Shown piece by piece: positions 50,648-59,520 of a stretch of 64,000 nt of DNA; the stretch's first letter is position 1; every line of letters begins with the position of its first letter. A model generated the notes under the pieces. It was not told the origin of the DNA, did no database searches, and saw only the letters and a program-made list of their open reading frames with translations. This stretch comes from Collinsella sp. AF08-23. GTDB lineage: Bacteria; Actinomycetota; Coriobacteriia; Coriobacteriales; Coriobacteriaceae. The position numbers and the translations under genes were made by a program. The stretch covers positions 9,442 to 73,441 of the forward strand of contig NZ_QUHV01000004.1 in NCBI RefSeq assembly GCF_003479805.1. Direction: 5' to 3'.

Positions 50648-51532
50648 ATGAGCATGTTTCCCGAAGTCCGCGATGAAGATGTATACGAGTACCGTTGTCA
50701 GAAGGAGATTTGTTACGCGCAATACTGCAAGGAAATCCGTGCGTCCGATGATTCAGAGAAGATATCGGTAAAAACGCCGATTGGATATGTGGATTGCTAT
50801 TTGTATCGCCCAGCGGAAACGAGTCCTTGCGCTGTCGTATTTAACTTTCACGGTGGCGGCATGGTTTTGGGCTATTGGGAGCTGGATGCGCCCTACTGCA
50901 GGGATCTTGCCAAGGCGGCTGGCGCAATTGTGGTGAATGTTGATTATCCTTTGGCGCCTGAGTACCGACACCCAATCGGGCACCGAATGGCGTACAAGGC
51001 GGTGCGCGGAGTCATCGAGCATATCGAAACATCCGATATGGCGGGGTTGCCCATTATGGTGGGAGGAAGTTCTGCGGGCGCAAATGTTGCTGCTGGAATA
51101 AGCCAATTGGCGTACGAGGACGGGAACGTGGTCATTGCTGGTCAATATCTGAACTATCCCGTTGTTTTATGGGACTTACAGGGGCTCTCCGCCCCCGATC
51201 CGTCAAAGGCAATTCCCATTTCCCGCATGAGACAGTATGCCGCTTGGGCATTTGAAAACGAAAGCCAGATGGGAATGCCCCTCGCCTCGCCGCTCAATGC
51301 TAGGGCATCGGTGTTCCCTCCAACGCTCATTAACGCTGCGTCTTATGACAGCTTGTGCCCGGACACGGTCTTGTTTGCAGAGAAGCTTGGCAAAGCGGGG
51401 GTTGAGATTGACCTCAAAGTATTTGAGGAATGCATGCACGGTTTCACACATAAAGATCTAAGCGAATATCGGCCTGAGGACGCTCAGGATGCATGGGCTC
51501 GTATCGCAGGATTTATACGCAACCATTCATAG
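50648..51532 (+). CDS. Alpha/beta hydrolase of the HSL/acetyl-esterase type
   Basis: A 294-aa esterase-like enzyme. The oxyanion motif 'FNFHGGGMVLGYW' and nucleophile elbow 'VGGSSAGANVA' are diagnostic of the hormone-sensitive-lipase family. 'VNVDYPLAPEYRHP' is also typical. The catalytic Asp and His probably lie in 'SYDSLCPDTVLFAE' and 'MHGFTH'. No signal peptide, so it is cytoplasmic. ATG 50648 follows GTGAGGA eight bases upstream and starts 11 bases after the GH32 stop; an upstream ATG at 50621 would overlap GH32. In this operon it may remove acyl groups from an imported fructoside. Confidence 0.8.
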   Translation: MSMFPEVRDEDVYEYRCQKEICYAQYCKEIRASDDSEKISVKTPIGYVDCYLYRPAETSPCAVVFNFHGGGMVLGYWELDAPYCRDLAKAAGAIVVNVDYPLAPEYRHPIGHRMAYKAVRGVIEHIETSDMAGLPIMVGGSSAGANVAAGISQLAYEDGNVVIAGQYLNYPVVLWDLQGLSAPDPSKAIPISRMRQYAAWAFENESQMGMPLASPLNARASVFPPTLINAASYDSLCPDTVLFAEKLGKAGVEIDLKVFEECMHGFTHKDLSEYRPEDAQDAWARIAGFIRNHS

Positions 51533-51541
51533 GGAGGGGTA

Positions 51542-52456
51542 ATGAGAATCGAGGAAGTACATCTTGAGGGAAGCCGAGATGCATCTTTTGCCGCGTATCT
51601 TCTCGATCCTGAGATCTCATACCAGCAGGTCAAAAAGCGCCCGCTCATGGTAATTTGCCCAGGCGGTGGATATTTGATCCATGCGATCAAAGAGCAAGAG
51701 CCAATTGCCATGCGCTTTTTAGGCCTTGGTTACCATGCAATTGTGCTGCGGTATTCGAAGTATTTTATGACGCGCCCACAGTCATCAGAAGCGCCGATTG
51801 AGACTAATCCCGAAAGCGCGTATCCCGGCCCGCTCGTTGAGCTTATGCGGGCGGTTGCTTGGGCGCGGGATAACGCAGAGCGATTCGCAATTGATGCAAG
51901 CCGTATATACGTTATTGGGTTTTCAGCCGGAGCCCATCTTGCTGGCAGCTTGGCAGAGCATTGGGCAGACGAGGATCTTCTTGCGAGAATTCCCGACGCA
52001 TCTCCTGAAGACGTGAAGCCCCGGGGAGTAATCATGGGGTACCCGATGATCGGCGCCCAAGAGCTGCTCACCCGTGATGCATCAAAGGTGCCCGCTTCTT
52101 TTGATTGGCAGCGTCCGCATATCGCGCGAGCGCTGTTCGGTACCGACGCGCCAAGCTCAGGGCAGCTTGATGCCATCGATTTGCGTAAACACATCCGCCC
52201 CGATATGCCGCGGATGTTCGTATGGCAGACAGGCGAAGACCAGATCGTCAGCGCGGCAGAAACTGCGGAATTCGCCTCGGGGCTTATTGATGCGGGCGTT
52301 TCGTGCGAACTGCACATATTCGAGTCGGGACAACACGGAATGGCGTTATGCGACGAAGCGTCTGCCGGCAGTGCGAAAGACGTGGATGCTTGCGCTGCGA
52401 TGTGGGTCCCCATGGTTGAGGCGTGGCTGCAAAAGGACATGCCCAGCAAAAAATAA
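51542..52456 (+). CDS. Alpha/beta hydrolase (acetyl-xylan-esterase-like)
   Basis: A second, distinct hydrolase of 304 aa. The strand-turn 'MVICPGGGYLIHAIKEQEPIAMRF' is the oxyanion region of BD-FAE/acetylxylan-esterase-like proteins. The nucleophile lies in 'VIGFSAGAHLAGSLAEHW', and 'FVWQTGEDQIVSAAETAEF' with 'FESGQHGMAL' supplies Asp and His. Cytoplasmic. GGGAGGGG precedes the ATG, ten bases after the previous gene. Two deacylase-like enzymes in tandem suggest that the operon handles esterified sugars (inference). Confidence 0.8.
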   Translation: MRIEEVHLEGSRDASFAAYLLDPEISYQQVKKRPLMVICPGGGYLIHAIKEQEPIAMRFLGLGYHAIVLRYSKYFMTRPQSSEAPIETNPESAYPGPLVELMRAVAWARDNAERFAIDASRIYVIGFSAGAHLAGSLAEHWADEDLLARIPDASPEDVKPRGVIMGYPMIGAQELLTRDASKVPASFDWQRPHIARALFGTDAPSSGQLDAIDLRKHIRPDMPRMFVWQTGEDQIVSAAETAEFASGLIDAGVSCELHIFESGQHGMALCDEASAGSAKDVDACAAMWVPMVEAWLQKDMPSKK

Positions 52457-52505
52457 CAAGGTGTCAACACGAGCAAGGAAGGCTCGTCGAGAGAAAGGTT
52501 GAAAC

Positions 52506-53894
52506 ATGGCGGATTATGCAGAGACAGCAAAAGGGGTGCTGGCGGCCATTGGCGGTGCGGGAAACGTGACGCACGCGACCCACTGCGTGACGCGCCTTCG
52601 GTTCAACGTGCGCGATAAAGAGCAGGTTGATCGAGAAGCCGTCAAGGACGTTCCAGGGGTGCTGGGTGAGCAGTTCTCTGGTGAGCAGTATCAAGTCATC
52701 ATCGGCGCCACGGTCGCAAAGGTATATGAGGAGGTGTGCGCACAGGGCGGTTTCCAGCAACAGGCTGCCATCGATGAGAATTTGGATGGCGAAAAGAAGC
52801 CAGTTAGCCTTAGGCGCCTTGGCTCTGAGATTCTCGATGGCCTGTCGGGGACTCTTGTACCCATGCTTCCGGCAATTGTCGCAGCCGGTCTTCTGAAGCT
52901 AGTTGTATCGCTGTTTGGCCCGGCGGGCATGGGTCTGATGTCCGAGGGCAGCGACCTGCTGACGCTCTTCACGGTTTTGGGCGACGCCGCCTTCTACTTC
53001 CTGCCCATGATCGTCGCCTATACGGGCGCTCAAAAGTTTGGCGGCAATCCTGTGCTTACAATCACGATTGCTGCGATCATGATGCATCCGACCATCGCGG
53101 GACTTGCGGCGGAAGGCGCTCAGTTTACCGTTTATGGCATCCCCGCAATTATGGTTAGTTACGCCAACAGCGTGTTCCCTATGGTCATGATTGCTTGGGC
53201 GGAGTCCAAGGTCGAGAAATTCCTCACAAAGGTCGTCCCCGATATGGCCAACCTCCTTGTGGTTCCCCTGTTCACCATTCTTATCATGGCTCCCATCGCG
53301 CTGTGCGCGTTTGGTCCTCTTGGGAGTGTGCTCGGTGTCGTTTTGGAGAACTTCCTGCTTGGATTTAAGCAGGTCTTCGGCCCGGTTGGAATTGGCCTCA
53401 TCAGCGCTATGTTCACCCCGCTGATTGCCACGGGAATGCACACGCCCATTATTCTGAGCGGTTTTGCGACTCTCGCGGAGCAGGGGAGTGAAGGCGTGAT
53501 TTTTGCCGGCGGCGTCGCCATGACGTTCTCCTGCATTGCTGCTGGATTGGGCTATATGCTTAAGGCTAAGGACACGAATGATCGCGAGCTTGGTCTGAGC
53601 TGCTTCACCACGCAAACGCTCGTTGGCATCGGCGAGCCCACCATTTTTGGTATCCTGCTCCCCAACCCCAAGATGTTGGGGTTTCAGATGGCGGGTGCAT
53701 TTGCGGGCGGCGTGTACGCTGGCATCATGAACGTCGCGATATTTGCTCCCCTTGTTTCCAACGTCACATGCGTGCTTGAATATGCGGGTGGCGGTACCGT
53801 GAATCTCGTGAACGCGGTGATATCGGGTTTGATCGCCTTTGCTGTCACCTTCGTGCTTACGATGGTTTTCGGTCCGAAGATGGCCCAAAAATAG
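52506..53894 (+). CDS. PTS EIIBC permease, sucrose/beta-glucoside type
   Basis: A 462-aa permease of the glucose/beta-glucoside/sucrose PTS class. EIIB has Cys27 in 'ATHCVTRLRFNV'. EIIC (about 105-455) keeps 'PMLPAIVAAGLLK', 'MHTPIILSGFATLAEQG' and 'GIGEPTIFGILLPN', the last a conserved sugar-binding block. No EIIA. It is less similar to the other two permeases in this window than they are to each other. With GH32 and a fructokinase beside it, sucrose or a fructoside is the probable substrate. Confidence 0.92.
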   Translation: MADYAETAKGVLAAIGGAGNVTHATHCVTRLRFNVRDKEQVDREAVKDVPGVLGEQFSGEQYQVIIGATVAKVYEEVCAQGGFQQQAAIDENLDGEKKPVSLRRLGSEILDGLSGTLVPMLPAIVAAGLLKLVVSLFGPAGMGLMSEGSDLLTLFTVLGDAAFYFLPMIVAYTGAQKFGGNPVLTITIAAIMMHPTIAGLAAEGAQFTVYGIPAIMVSYANSVFPMVMIAWAESKVEKFLTKVVPDMANLLVVPLFTILIMAPIALCAFGPLGSVLGVVLENFLLGFKQVFGPVGIGLISAMFTPLIATGMHTPIILSGFATLAEQGSEGVIFAGGVAMTFSCIAAGLGYMLKAKDTNDRELGLSCFTTQTLVGIGEPTIFGILLPNPKMLGFQMAGAFAGGVYAGIMNVAIFAPLVSNVTCVLEYAGGGTVNLVNAVISGLIAFAVTFVLTMVFGPKMAQK

Positions 53895-53923
53895 AGATTG
53901 CTGGAAACTTGAGGTAGGTAGTC

Positions 53924-54769
53924 ATGGCGCGATTCACGCATGAACGCATAAGTGACCACATAGTACGTATTGTCGATCCGTGTAAAGTTGCCGTATACCT
54001 TGTAACGGGGGGCGAACGATGCGTGCTTTTAGATACGGGATGCGGGTGCGTCGGCCTAAGGAACGAAGTTGAGTCATTGACAGATTTGCCGGTAACGGTT
54101 CTTGTTACTCACGGGCATGTTGACCATGCGTTTGGTGCCGGAGAATTTGGCGAAGCGTTTATCAATATGAGCGATGTCCCGGTGTACCTTGACCATTCCG
54201 ACAATGCCTACCGTAAGCAATTTGTACGCGCGATATTGGGCGAAGGCGCTTCCTTCGAGCTGGTTGACCCATTGCCGCTGGAGCGGTTTTCGCCCCTGCG
54301 CGATGGCGACATATTCGACTTGGGCGGCGTTGCGGTTCGCGTCCTATCGGTGCCCGGACATACGATGGGCATGATGGTTGCCTACATAGATGCCGATGAA
54401 ACGATGCTTTTAGGTGATGCTTGCGGCCCAGGAACGATCTTGCTCGAGGACTGTTCAATGCCAGTCGATGTGTACTATAGGGCGTTGTGCCACCTCGAGC
54501 AGGAAGGCCCTCGTTTCACTCGCGTTTTGCGCAACCATGGAACGTTCGAATCGTCTCCGGCATTGCTTCCAAACGTCATCGAGGTGTGCCGGCGTATCCT
54601 GAATGGCGAAGACGATCGCGTTCTCTTGGATGCCTCATTGGGGGCGATTCTCCCGCGGTCACGCAATTTGCCAATCTACCAGGCAGTTAAAACAGTTTAC
54701 CGCGATGGTCATCCCGTTTGCGCCGACGGTTTAGAGGGCAACGTGACATATCGATTCGATAAGGCATAG
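53924..54769 (+). CDS. Metallo-beta-lactamase-fold hydrolase
   Basis: A 281-aa MBL-fold enzyme with the metal motif 'LVTHGHVDHAFGAGEF', a second His in 'LSVPGHTMGMMVAYI' and Asp in 'MLLGDACGPG', so two metal ions are likely bound. The family includes thioesterases, lactonases and phosphodiesterases; the substrate cannot be read from sequence. GAGGTAGG before the ATG. Inside the fructoside operon, a lactonase or deacylase of a sugar derivative is a reasonable guess. Confidence 0.8.
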   Translation: MARFTHERISDHIVRIVDPCKVAVYLVTGGERCVLLDTGCGCVGLRNEVESLTDLPVTVLVTHGHVDHAFGAGEFGEAFINMSDVPVYLDHSDNAYRKQFVRAILGEGASFELVDPLPLERFSPLRDGDIFDLGGVAVRVLSVPGHTMGMMVAYIDADETMLLGDACGPGTILLEDCSMPVDVYYRALCHLEQEGPRFTRVLRNHGTFESSPALLPNVIEVCRRILNGEDDRVLLDASLGAILPRSRNLPIYQAVKTVYRDGHPVCADGLEGNVTYRFDKA

Positions 54770-54792
54770 TGATAAGAAAGGTCCTGTCTAAC

Positions 54793-55548
54793 ATGAAAAA
54801 TGTCATCTTTCGCGCAGATGATTTGGGTTATAGCGAGGGTGTCAACTGCGGGATTGCAAAGGCCGTGCGCGAAGGAGTTGTAAGCTGCGTTGGTGTCATG
54901 GCAAACATGGATGCCGCTCAACACGGTATCGATTTGTTGGTAGATGCCGAGGCTGTGCTGGGGATGCATGCGGTCATGAGCGCAGGCGCACCTGTTTTGC
55001 CTCCCCACGAAGTCGCGTCGCTTGTGGATGGAAATGGCTTATTTAAGTCAAGCTCCTTCTACCGAGAAAACCAGGGGAAGGACATTGCTTTTGAAGAGCT
55101 TATTAACGAGATAGATGCCCAAATTGAGCGCTTTTATGCGATGACGAATCGGCTTCCGGCTTACTTGGATTTCCATGCCGTATTTGCTCCATGTTTTGTT
55201 GAAGCTGTTGAGGAGGTGGGCTCTCGTCGAGGCATTCCTACATGCACGGGCTTGTCAGGTTTATGCATGGTTGGCAATGCAAGTGTGACGATATTGCCAA
55301 TCTGCCACGAAGAGACGCTGGAGAAGCAGCGTCGTGCCGTCGAGGAGCAGCTGTCTAAGGTTACTGCCGGCGGCACATCATTATATATCTTGCATCCAGG
55401 CTATGTTGATATGCCGCTGCTGGAGACTTCTTCAGTTACGCTTCCGCGGTGTTTTGACGTCGCGCTTGCATGTGATGGCCAATTCAGGGAATGGCTGCGG
55501 AAGAACGATTTTGAGATAACAGATTTTGCATCTGTACAGCAGTTTTAA
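54793..55548 (+). CDS. YdjC/ChbG-family carbohydrate deacetylase
   Basis: A 251-aa protein of the YdjC/ChbG family, whose known member removes an acetyl group from chito-oligosaccharides. The metal site shows the Asp pair in 'FRADDLGYSEG', 'LGMHAVMSAGAP' and 'LDFHAVFAPCFVEAV', and 'ILHPGYVDMPLL' is the C-terminal motif. The ATG at 54793 follows AAGAAAGG; a GTG at 54769 overlaps the preceding stop and lacks a ribosome site. It is the third possible de-esterifying or deacetylating enzyme in the operon. Confidence 0.8.
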   Translation: MKNVIFRADDLGYSEGVNCGIAKAVREGVVSCVGVMANMDAAQHGIDLLVDAEAVLGMHAVMSAGAPVLPPHEVASLVDGNGLFKSSSFYRENQGKDIAFEELINEIDAQIERFYAMTNRLPAYLDFHAVFAPCFVEAVEEVGSRRGIPTCTGLSGLCMVGNASVTILPICHEETLEKQRRAVEEQLSKVTAGGTSLYILHPGYVDMPLLETSSVTLPRCFDVALACDGQFREWLRKNDFEITDFASVQQF

Positions 55549-55571
55549 TTGGCTAAGCCGAAAGGTGAGAC

Positions 55572-56465
55572 ATGAACGATTCGGGGTTATTTGGCGCACT
55601 CGAGGCGGGCGGCACAAAGATGGTGTGCGCGGTTGGGTATGCAGATGGCACGATAGCCGGTAGTTGTCGAATTGACACGGGCAATCCAGATGACACGGTG
55701 GATGCCTGTGCGGAATGGTTTTCAAAATGGAACATAGATGCGCTTGGAATTGGCGCATTTGGACCCACCGCGGTCGACCCGTCTTCGCCGAATTATGGCA
55801 GTATCTTGGAAACGCCTAAACGCGCATGGTCACATTTTGACCTGCTGGGATCGTTGAAGGCTAAATTGGATGTGCCAATGGGATATGACACTGATGTCAA
55901 CGCCGCATGTCTTGGAGAGGTCGTATATGGCTGCGCTCGAGGCTTGAAAAATGTGGTTTATTTGACAATAGGGACAGGAGTTGGCGCTGGAGTTATGGTC
56001 CAGGGCCAGCTCCTCCATGGAATCCTGCACCCAGAGGCGGGGCACGTCGTTTTGGCTCGAGATCCTTTGGATCCAATGCCCGTTAATGAATCCGCCTGCC
56101 CCTTCCATACAAATTGTCTTGAGGGTTTAATTGCCGGCCCGGCAATTGCAAAGCGCTGGAAAGGTATGAGCGCTTCAGATATTGCCGGTGATGACGACGC
56201 GATAAAACTCCTAGCTGGTTATCTTGGACAGGCGCTCGTTACATTTGCGCTGTGTTACGCTCCGCAGAAAATAATCATTGGTGGTGGCGTTGCAGACAAT
56301 ACCCCTGTAGTTTCCTATGCCAGAAGAGCATTTAAAGAGCTTTTAAATGGGTATTTCAAAACGCCGGAAACATGCAATCCTGAAACATACATAGTAAATA
56401 ATTCGCTTCTTGGCAATCAGGGTATCTTTGGCTGCTTCGAGCTTGCCAGACGTGCGCTTCAATGA
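55572..56465 (+). CDS. ROK-family fructokinase
   Basis: A 297-aa sugar kinase. 'GALEAGGTKMVCAVG' is the ATP-binding start of ROK fructokinases, 'GIGAFGPTAVDP' and 'DTDVNAACLGEVVYGCARG' follow, and the catalytic Asp is in 'GYDTDVNAA'. The zinc motif 'HPEAGHVVL' ... 'CPFHTNCLEGLIAGPA' is of the fructokinase subtype. It phosphorylates the fructose released by GH32. AAAGGTGAG precedes the ATG. Last gene of the locus; no terminator is obvious after it. Confidence 0.9.
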   Translation: MNDSGLFGALEAGGTKMVCAVGYADGTIAGSCRIDTGNPDDTVDACAEWFSKWNIDALGIGAFGPTAVDPSSPNYGSILETPKRAWSHFDLLGSLKAKLDVPMGYDTDVNAACLGEVVYGCARGLKNVVYLTIGTGVGAGVMVQGQLLHGILHPEAGHVVLARDPLDPMPVNESACPFHTNCLEGLIAGPAIAKRWKGMSASDIAGDDDAIKLLAGYLGQALVTFALCYAPQKIIIGGGVADNTPVVSYARRAFKELLNGYFKTPETCNPETYIVNNSLLGNQGIFGCFELARRALQ

Positions 56466-56518
56466 AGTTGGTGGGATGCGTTACCATGCCTTTTGTCTTC
56501 AATGTAGAGGGAGGGCTC

Positions 56519-56674
56519 ATGTGCGAAACGCAGAGGACAGTTGAGGACCGGCGCGCGCCTGCGTATGAGGACCCGTGCATCCGCGCGGAGAACGAGGATG
56601 ACGACGGGTATGACCCGTATTCCGACCGCCGTCCCGACCCCGAGCCCCTCTTCGAGCGCGATCCGTGGGCGTAG
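56519..56674 (+). CDS. Small acidic hypothetical protein
   Basis: A 51-aa frame starting 'MCETQRTVEDRRAPAYED' and ending 'PEPLFERDPWA'. It is rich in Asp, Glu, Arg and Pro, without hydrophobic segments. AGAGGGAGGG seven bases before the ATG is a strong ribosome site, the main support that it is real. It ends five bases before the gluQ start and may serve translation coupling, since gluQ lacks a good ribosome site. Function unknown. Confidence 0.5.
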   Translation: MCETQRTVEDRRAPAYEDPCIRAENEDDDGYDPYSDRRPDPEPLFERDPWA

Positions 56675-56679
56675 CCGCG

Positions 56680-57732
56680 ATGGACGGCGCATTGCATGGG
56701 GCCCGCGTCGAAAGTGCGGAGCGTGGGGTGCCGGAGTGCGGGGTGCTTCCGGTTGTGGGTCGTTTTGCGCCCTCACCCACGGGGCGCATGCATCTGGGAA
56801 ACGTCGCCGCCTCGCTTTTGGCGTGGCTGTCGGTCCGCAGCCAAGGCGGCAGGATTGTCCTTCGCATCGAGGATCTCGACGACCGCGCCCGCAGCGGCCC
56901 GTGGACCGAGCTGCTCATGGATGACCTGCGTTGGCTGGGCCTCGATTGGGACGAGGGACCCTATTACCAGACCGAGCGCCTGGACCTGTATGGTGCCGCG
57001 TTGGCCAAGTTGGACGCGCTGGGCCTTCTGTACCCCTGTTTTTGCACGCGCGCCGAGCTTCATGCCGCAAGTGCGCCCCATGCCAGCGACGGCACGCCTG
57101 TGTACGCGGGCACGTGTCGAGATTTGACGAGCGCGCAGGTCGCCGAGCGTTCCGCCCTCCGGCCTCCCGCGGTGCGCCTGCGGGTGCCCGCGGTCGACGA
57201 CCCGGGCGATCCCGGCATGGGCTTTGGGGGCCGGACCGCCATGAGCTCGCGCGTCGTGAGGTTCGTCGACCGGACGTACGGCGAGCGCATCGAGGACCTT
57301 TCCCGGGAGTGCGGGGATTTCCTCGTGCGCCGCAGCGACGGGGTCTTCGCCTATCAGCTGGCCGTCGTCGTGGACGACGCCGAGATGGGTGTCACCGAGG
57401 TCGTTCGCGGTTGCGATCTGCTGGGATCGACCGCCCGCCAAATGTACCTGCAGGATCTCCTGGGGTATGCGCATCCCGAGTATGCGCACGTGCCGCTTTT
57501 GGTCGCCCCCGATGGCAGACGCCTTTCCAAACGCGATCGCGACCTCGACATGGGGGAGCTCCGCGCGCGCTTCGCCACGTCGGATGAGCTGCTGGGGAGG
57601 CTCGCGTTCGCGTTGGGCCTTCGGCCGGATGCGGCCCCGCTCACGGCGGAGCGGCTTGTCGAAGGGTTCTCCTGGGATTGGGTGCGCGACCATCGCGAGA
57701 GCCTCGTGGTCGGTCCCGGTTTCTTGGGCTAG
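56680..57732 (+). CDS. gluQ: Glutamyl-Q tRNA(Asp) synthetase
   Basis: Truncated GluRS-like enzyme that attaches glutamate to queuosine in tRNA(Asp). 'VVGRFAPSPTGRMHLGNVAASLLA' contains the HIGH-like motif and 'RLSKRDRDLDMGELRA' the KMSKS-like motif. The zinc ligands are in 'LYPCFCTRAEL' and 'YAGTCRDL'. The anticodon-binding domain of GluRS is missing, as expected, giving 350 aa. The start is taken as ATG 56680; GTG 56665 overlaps the small upstream gene. Neither has a strong ribosome site. tRNA-Ser follows. Confidence 0.9.
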   Translation: MDGALHGARVESAERGVPECGVLPVVGRFAPSPTGRMHLGNVAASLLAWLSVRSQGGRIVLRIEDLDDRARSGPWTELLMDDLRWLGLDWDEGPYYQTERLDLYGAALAKLDALGLLYPCFCTRAELHAASAPHASDGTPVYAGTCRDLTSAQVAERSALRPPAVRLRVPAVDDPGDPGMGFGGRTAMSSRVVRFVDRTYGERIEDLSRECGDFLVRRSDGVFAYQLAVVVDDAEMGVTEVVRGCDLLGSTARQMYLQDLLGYAHPEYAHVPLLVAPDGRRLSKRDRDLDMGELRARFATSDELLGRLAFALGLRPDAAPLTAERLVEGFSWDWVRDHRESLVVGPGFLG

Positions 57733-57799
57733 TTTTGAATTATTGCCCCTATGCCCTGTTCAAGCCCTGGGAAGTGCGTTATCATCGACTAGCTGTTCC

Positions 57800-57890
57800 G
57801 GAGAGCTGACCGAGAGGCCGAAGGTGCTCGCCTGCTAAGCGAGTATGGGCCACAAGCCCATCTGGGGTTCGAATCCCCAGCTCTCCGCCA
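57800..57890 (+). tRNA. tRNA-Ser (anticodon GCT)
   Basis: A 91-nt class II tRNA. Acceptor GGAGAGC pairs with GCTCTCC, followed by G and an encoded CCA. The anticodon stem CTCGC/GCGAG encloses loop CTGCTAA (anticodon GCT, reading AGC/AGU). The variable arm TATGGGCCACAAGCCCATC is long, and GGTTCGAATCC is the T loop. A strong terminator follows. The island with a serine recombinase begins directly downstream. Confidence 0.97.
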
Positions 57891-57902
57891 GTGTGAATGA
57901 TG

Positions 57903-57943
57903 CGTCCCCTGAGTTATCGCAGCTCAGGGGACGTTTTCTTTTT
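57903..57943 (+). terminator. Intrinsic terminator after tRNA-Ser
   Basis: CGTCCCCTGAG (57903-57913) pairs exactly with CTCAGGGGACG (57923-57933), followed by TTTTCTTTTT. Confidence 0.9.
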
Positions 57944-58111
57944 CCTGTATCTTCCTGCCGCATGCCCGAATGGCAACTATTTGGCAATCGCCCCGCGCAT
58001 GGAAAAGAGAGTCGGAAGTCTTTGGAGAACCGTACGCTATATAAACCGAAAAGACAATTACGAAGAATGAAATATCACTATGTAAAATTGAATACAACGT
58101 AAGGAGGCAAG

Positions 58112-58377
58112 ATGGGCATACCCGAGAACATTGATGCCTTGCTGGTAAAGTTCGATCTGAAACCCGAAAGCCTCGCAACGGCTCGGTGGCGGCGGTCTCC
58201 ATCGACGGCGCGGACTACGTGATGCGCCGCCTGTGCAACACGGGGCGCATCATCGTGCTGTCCCCGGACTCGTGGGACGACTCGTACGAGGACATAGTCA
58301 TAACGGGGGAGGGGGAGCGCACGGTCGAGTACGTCGGCACCGTGGTCTGGTTCCAGCCCGCCGAGGAGATGGAGTAG
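58112..58377 (+). pseudogene. Internally deleted, frameshifted S24-type phage repressor
   Basis: AAGGAGG at 58101-58107 precedes an ATG that encodes 'MGIPENIDALLVKFDLKPESLA', the start of an XRE-like DNA-binding domain. That frame stops after 36 codons. In another frame from about 58170 the sequence continues 'NGSVAAVSIDGADYVMRRLC' ... 'GRIIVLSPDSWDD' ... 'TVEYVGTVVWF', the C-terminal part of LexA/CI-type S24 peptidases. The usual Val-Lys is Val-Met here, so the catalytic Lys is gone. Most of the HTH, the linker and the serine-bearing segment are missing. It is a deletion remnant of a prophage repressor, with local composition more AT-rich than the chromosome around it. Confidence 0.6.
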
Positions 58378-58404
58378 GGAAATGGTCGGAGAGAGGAGTT
58401 TGAA

Positions 58405-59268
58405 ATGCCGCCGAAGGAGATAAGCGGGAAGATAACTGCGCTCGGGGTTGATATATCGGTCTCATCAACAGGAGATCGAGACGACTATATCTCGCTGACG
58501 GATATCGCAAGATATCGCAGCGATGAACCCGGTGATGTCGTGAAGAACTGGATGCGGAGCAGGGAGACCATTGAATTTCTCGGCGTCTGGGAACGTCTTC
58601 ACAACCCCGATTTTAAAGAGGTCGAATTCGACCTCTTTAGGTTGGAGTCTGGCCGCAACGCCTTCACCATGTCCCCGACCAAGTGGATACGATCGACTGG
58701 AGCTATCGGGATAAAGAGCAAAAGGGGCAGGTACGGCAGCGGAACGTTCGCTCACGTCGACATTGCCTTCGAATTCGCGTCGTGGGTGTCCCCGGAGTTC
58801 AAGCTCTATGTGATCCAGGACTATCAACGTCTGAAAAGTGATGAGAACAGCCGTTTGTCGCTCGACTGGAATGAGAAGAGGCTGTTCACGAAGATCAACT
58901 ATCGCATTCATACCGATGCGGTGAAGGAGCACCTGGAGCCGATTGCCCGGGGCAAGGCGAAGCAGTTCGTCTATGCCAATGAGGCCGATGTGCTGAACGT
59001 CGCCTTGTTCGGAATGACGGCAAGACAGTGGCGCGATGCCAATCCTGCTGAAAAGGGGAACGTCAGGGATGGCGCGACGCTGCATCAGCTCATTGTGCTC
59101 GCAAACCTTGAGAGCATGAATGCACAGCTCATCAAGGAGGGGCATTCCAGAGAGGAGAGGGTTGTCTACCTGAGGGAAATGGCTTCCCAACAGCTTGACG
59201 CACTGAGAGAGAATCCGACTATCAGGGCACTTGACGGAGCCGTCCTTCCTCCCGCTGCGGAGGAATAG
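58405..59268 (+). CDS. KilA-N domain protein
   Basis: A 287-aa protein with a KilA-N DNA-binding domain at about 25-130: 'DYISLTDIARYRSDEPGDVVKNWMRSRETIEFLGVWERLHN' ... 'SPTKWIRSTGAIGIKSKRGRYGSGTFAHVDIAFEFASWVSPEFKLYVIQDYQRL'. The C-terminal half is a helical region typical of phage antirepressor-like proteins ('EADVLNVALFGMTARQWRDANP'). GAGAGGAG precedes the ATG. It is part of the tRNA-linked island and is common in phages and integrated elements. Antirepressor or host-interaction roles are possible. Confidence 0.85.
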   Translation: MPPKEISGKITALGVDISVSSTGDRDDYISLTDIARYRSDEPGDVVKNWMRSRETIEFLGVWERLHNPDFKEVEFDLFRLESGRNAFTMSPTKWIRSTGAIGIKSKRGRYGSGTFAHVDIAFEFASWVSPEFKLYVIQDYQRLKSDENSRLSLDWNEKRLFTKINYRIHTDAVKEHLEPIARGKAKQFVYANEADVLNVALFGMTARQWRDANPAEKGNVRDGATLHQLIVLANLESMNAQLIKEGHSREERVVYLREMASQQLDALRENPTIRALDGAVLPPAAEE

Positions 59269-59358
59269 GCCTCACCGTGGAAGCCAGCCTGCCCTCCTTG
59301 AGTTCACGGAGCTTCTGGAAATTACCGAAGGGGTTCGCCTCTCCTAGTCGGGCGCATT

Positions 59359-59455
59359 TGACGGAAAACCGGATTTGTCCGTCAGAAATATCGAAATTTG
59401 ACGGACAAACCCTGTTGTCCGTCAGAAGTGACTGATGTTTCAGATCCGGTCTGAA
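59359..59455. repeat. Two tandem TGACGGA dyads upstream of the unknown gene
   Basis: TGACGGA (59359), TCCGTCA (59378), TGACGGA (59399) and TCCGTCA (59418) form two dyads, each with a 12-13-bp centre, 40 bp apart. A further dyad, TTCAGA-tccgg-TCTGAA, lies at 59439-59455. The array is 66-160 bp before the start at 59521 and looks like an operator array or recombination site. Confidence 0.6.
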
Positions 59456-59520
59456 GACGGAATAGACAGGCACGCTATCTTGTTCGGGCAGAACAATACG
59501 CTCGGGCCTGGAGGTGCCGC

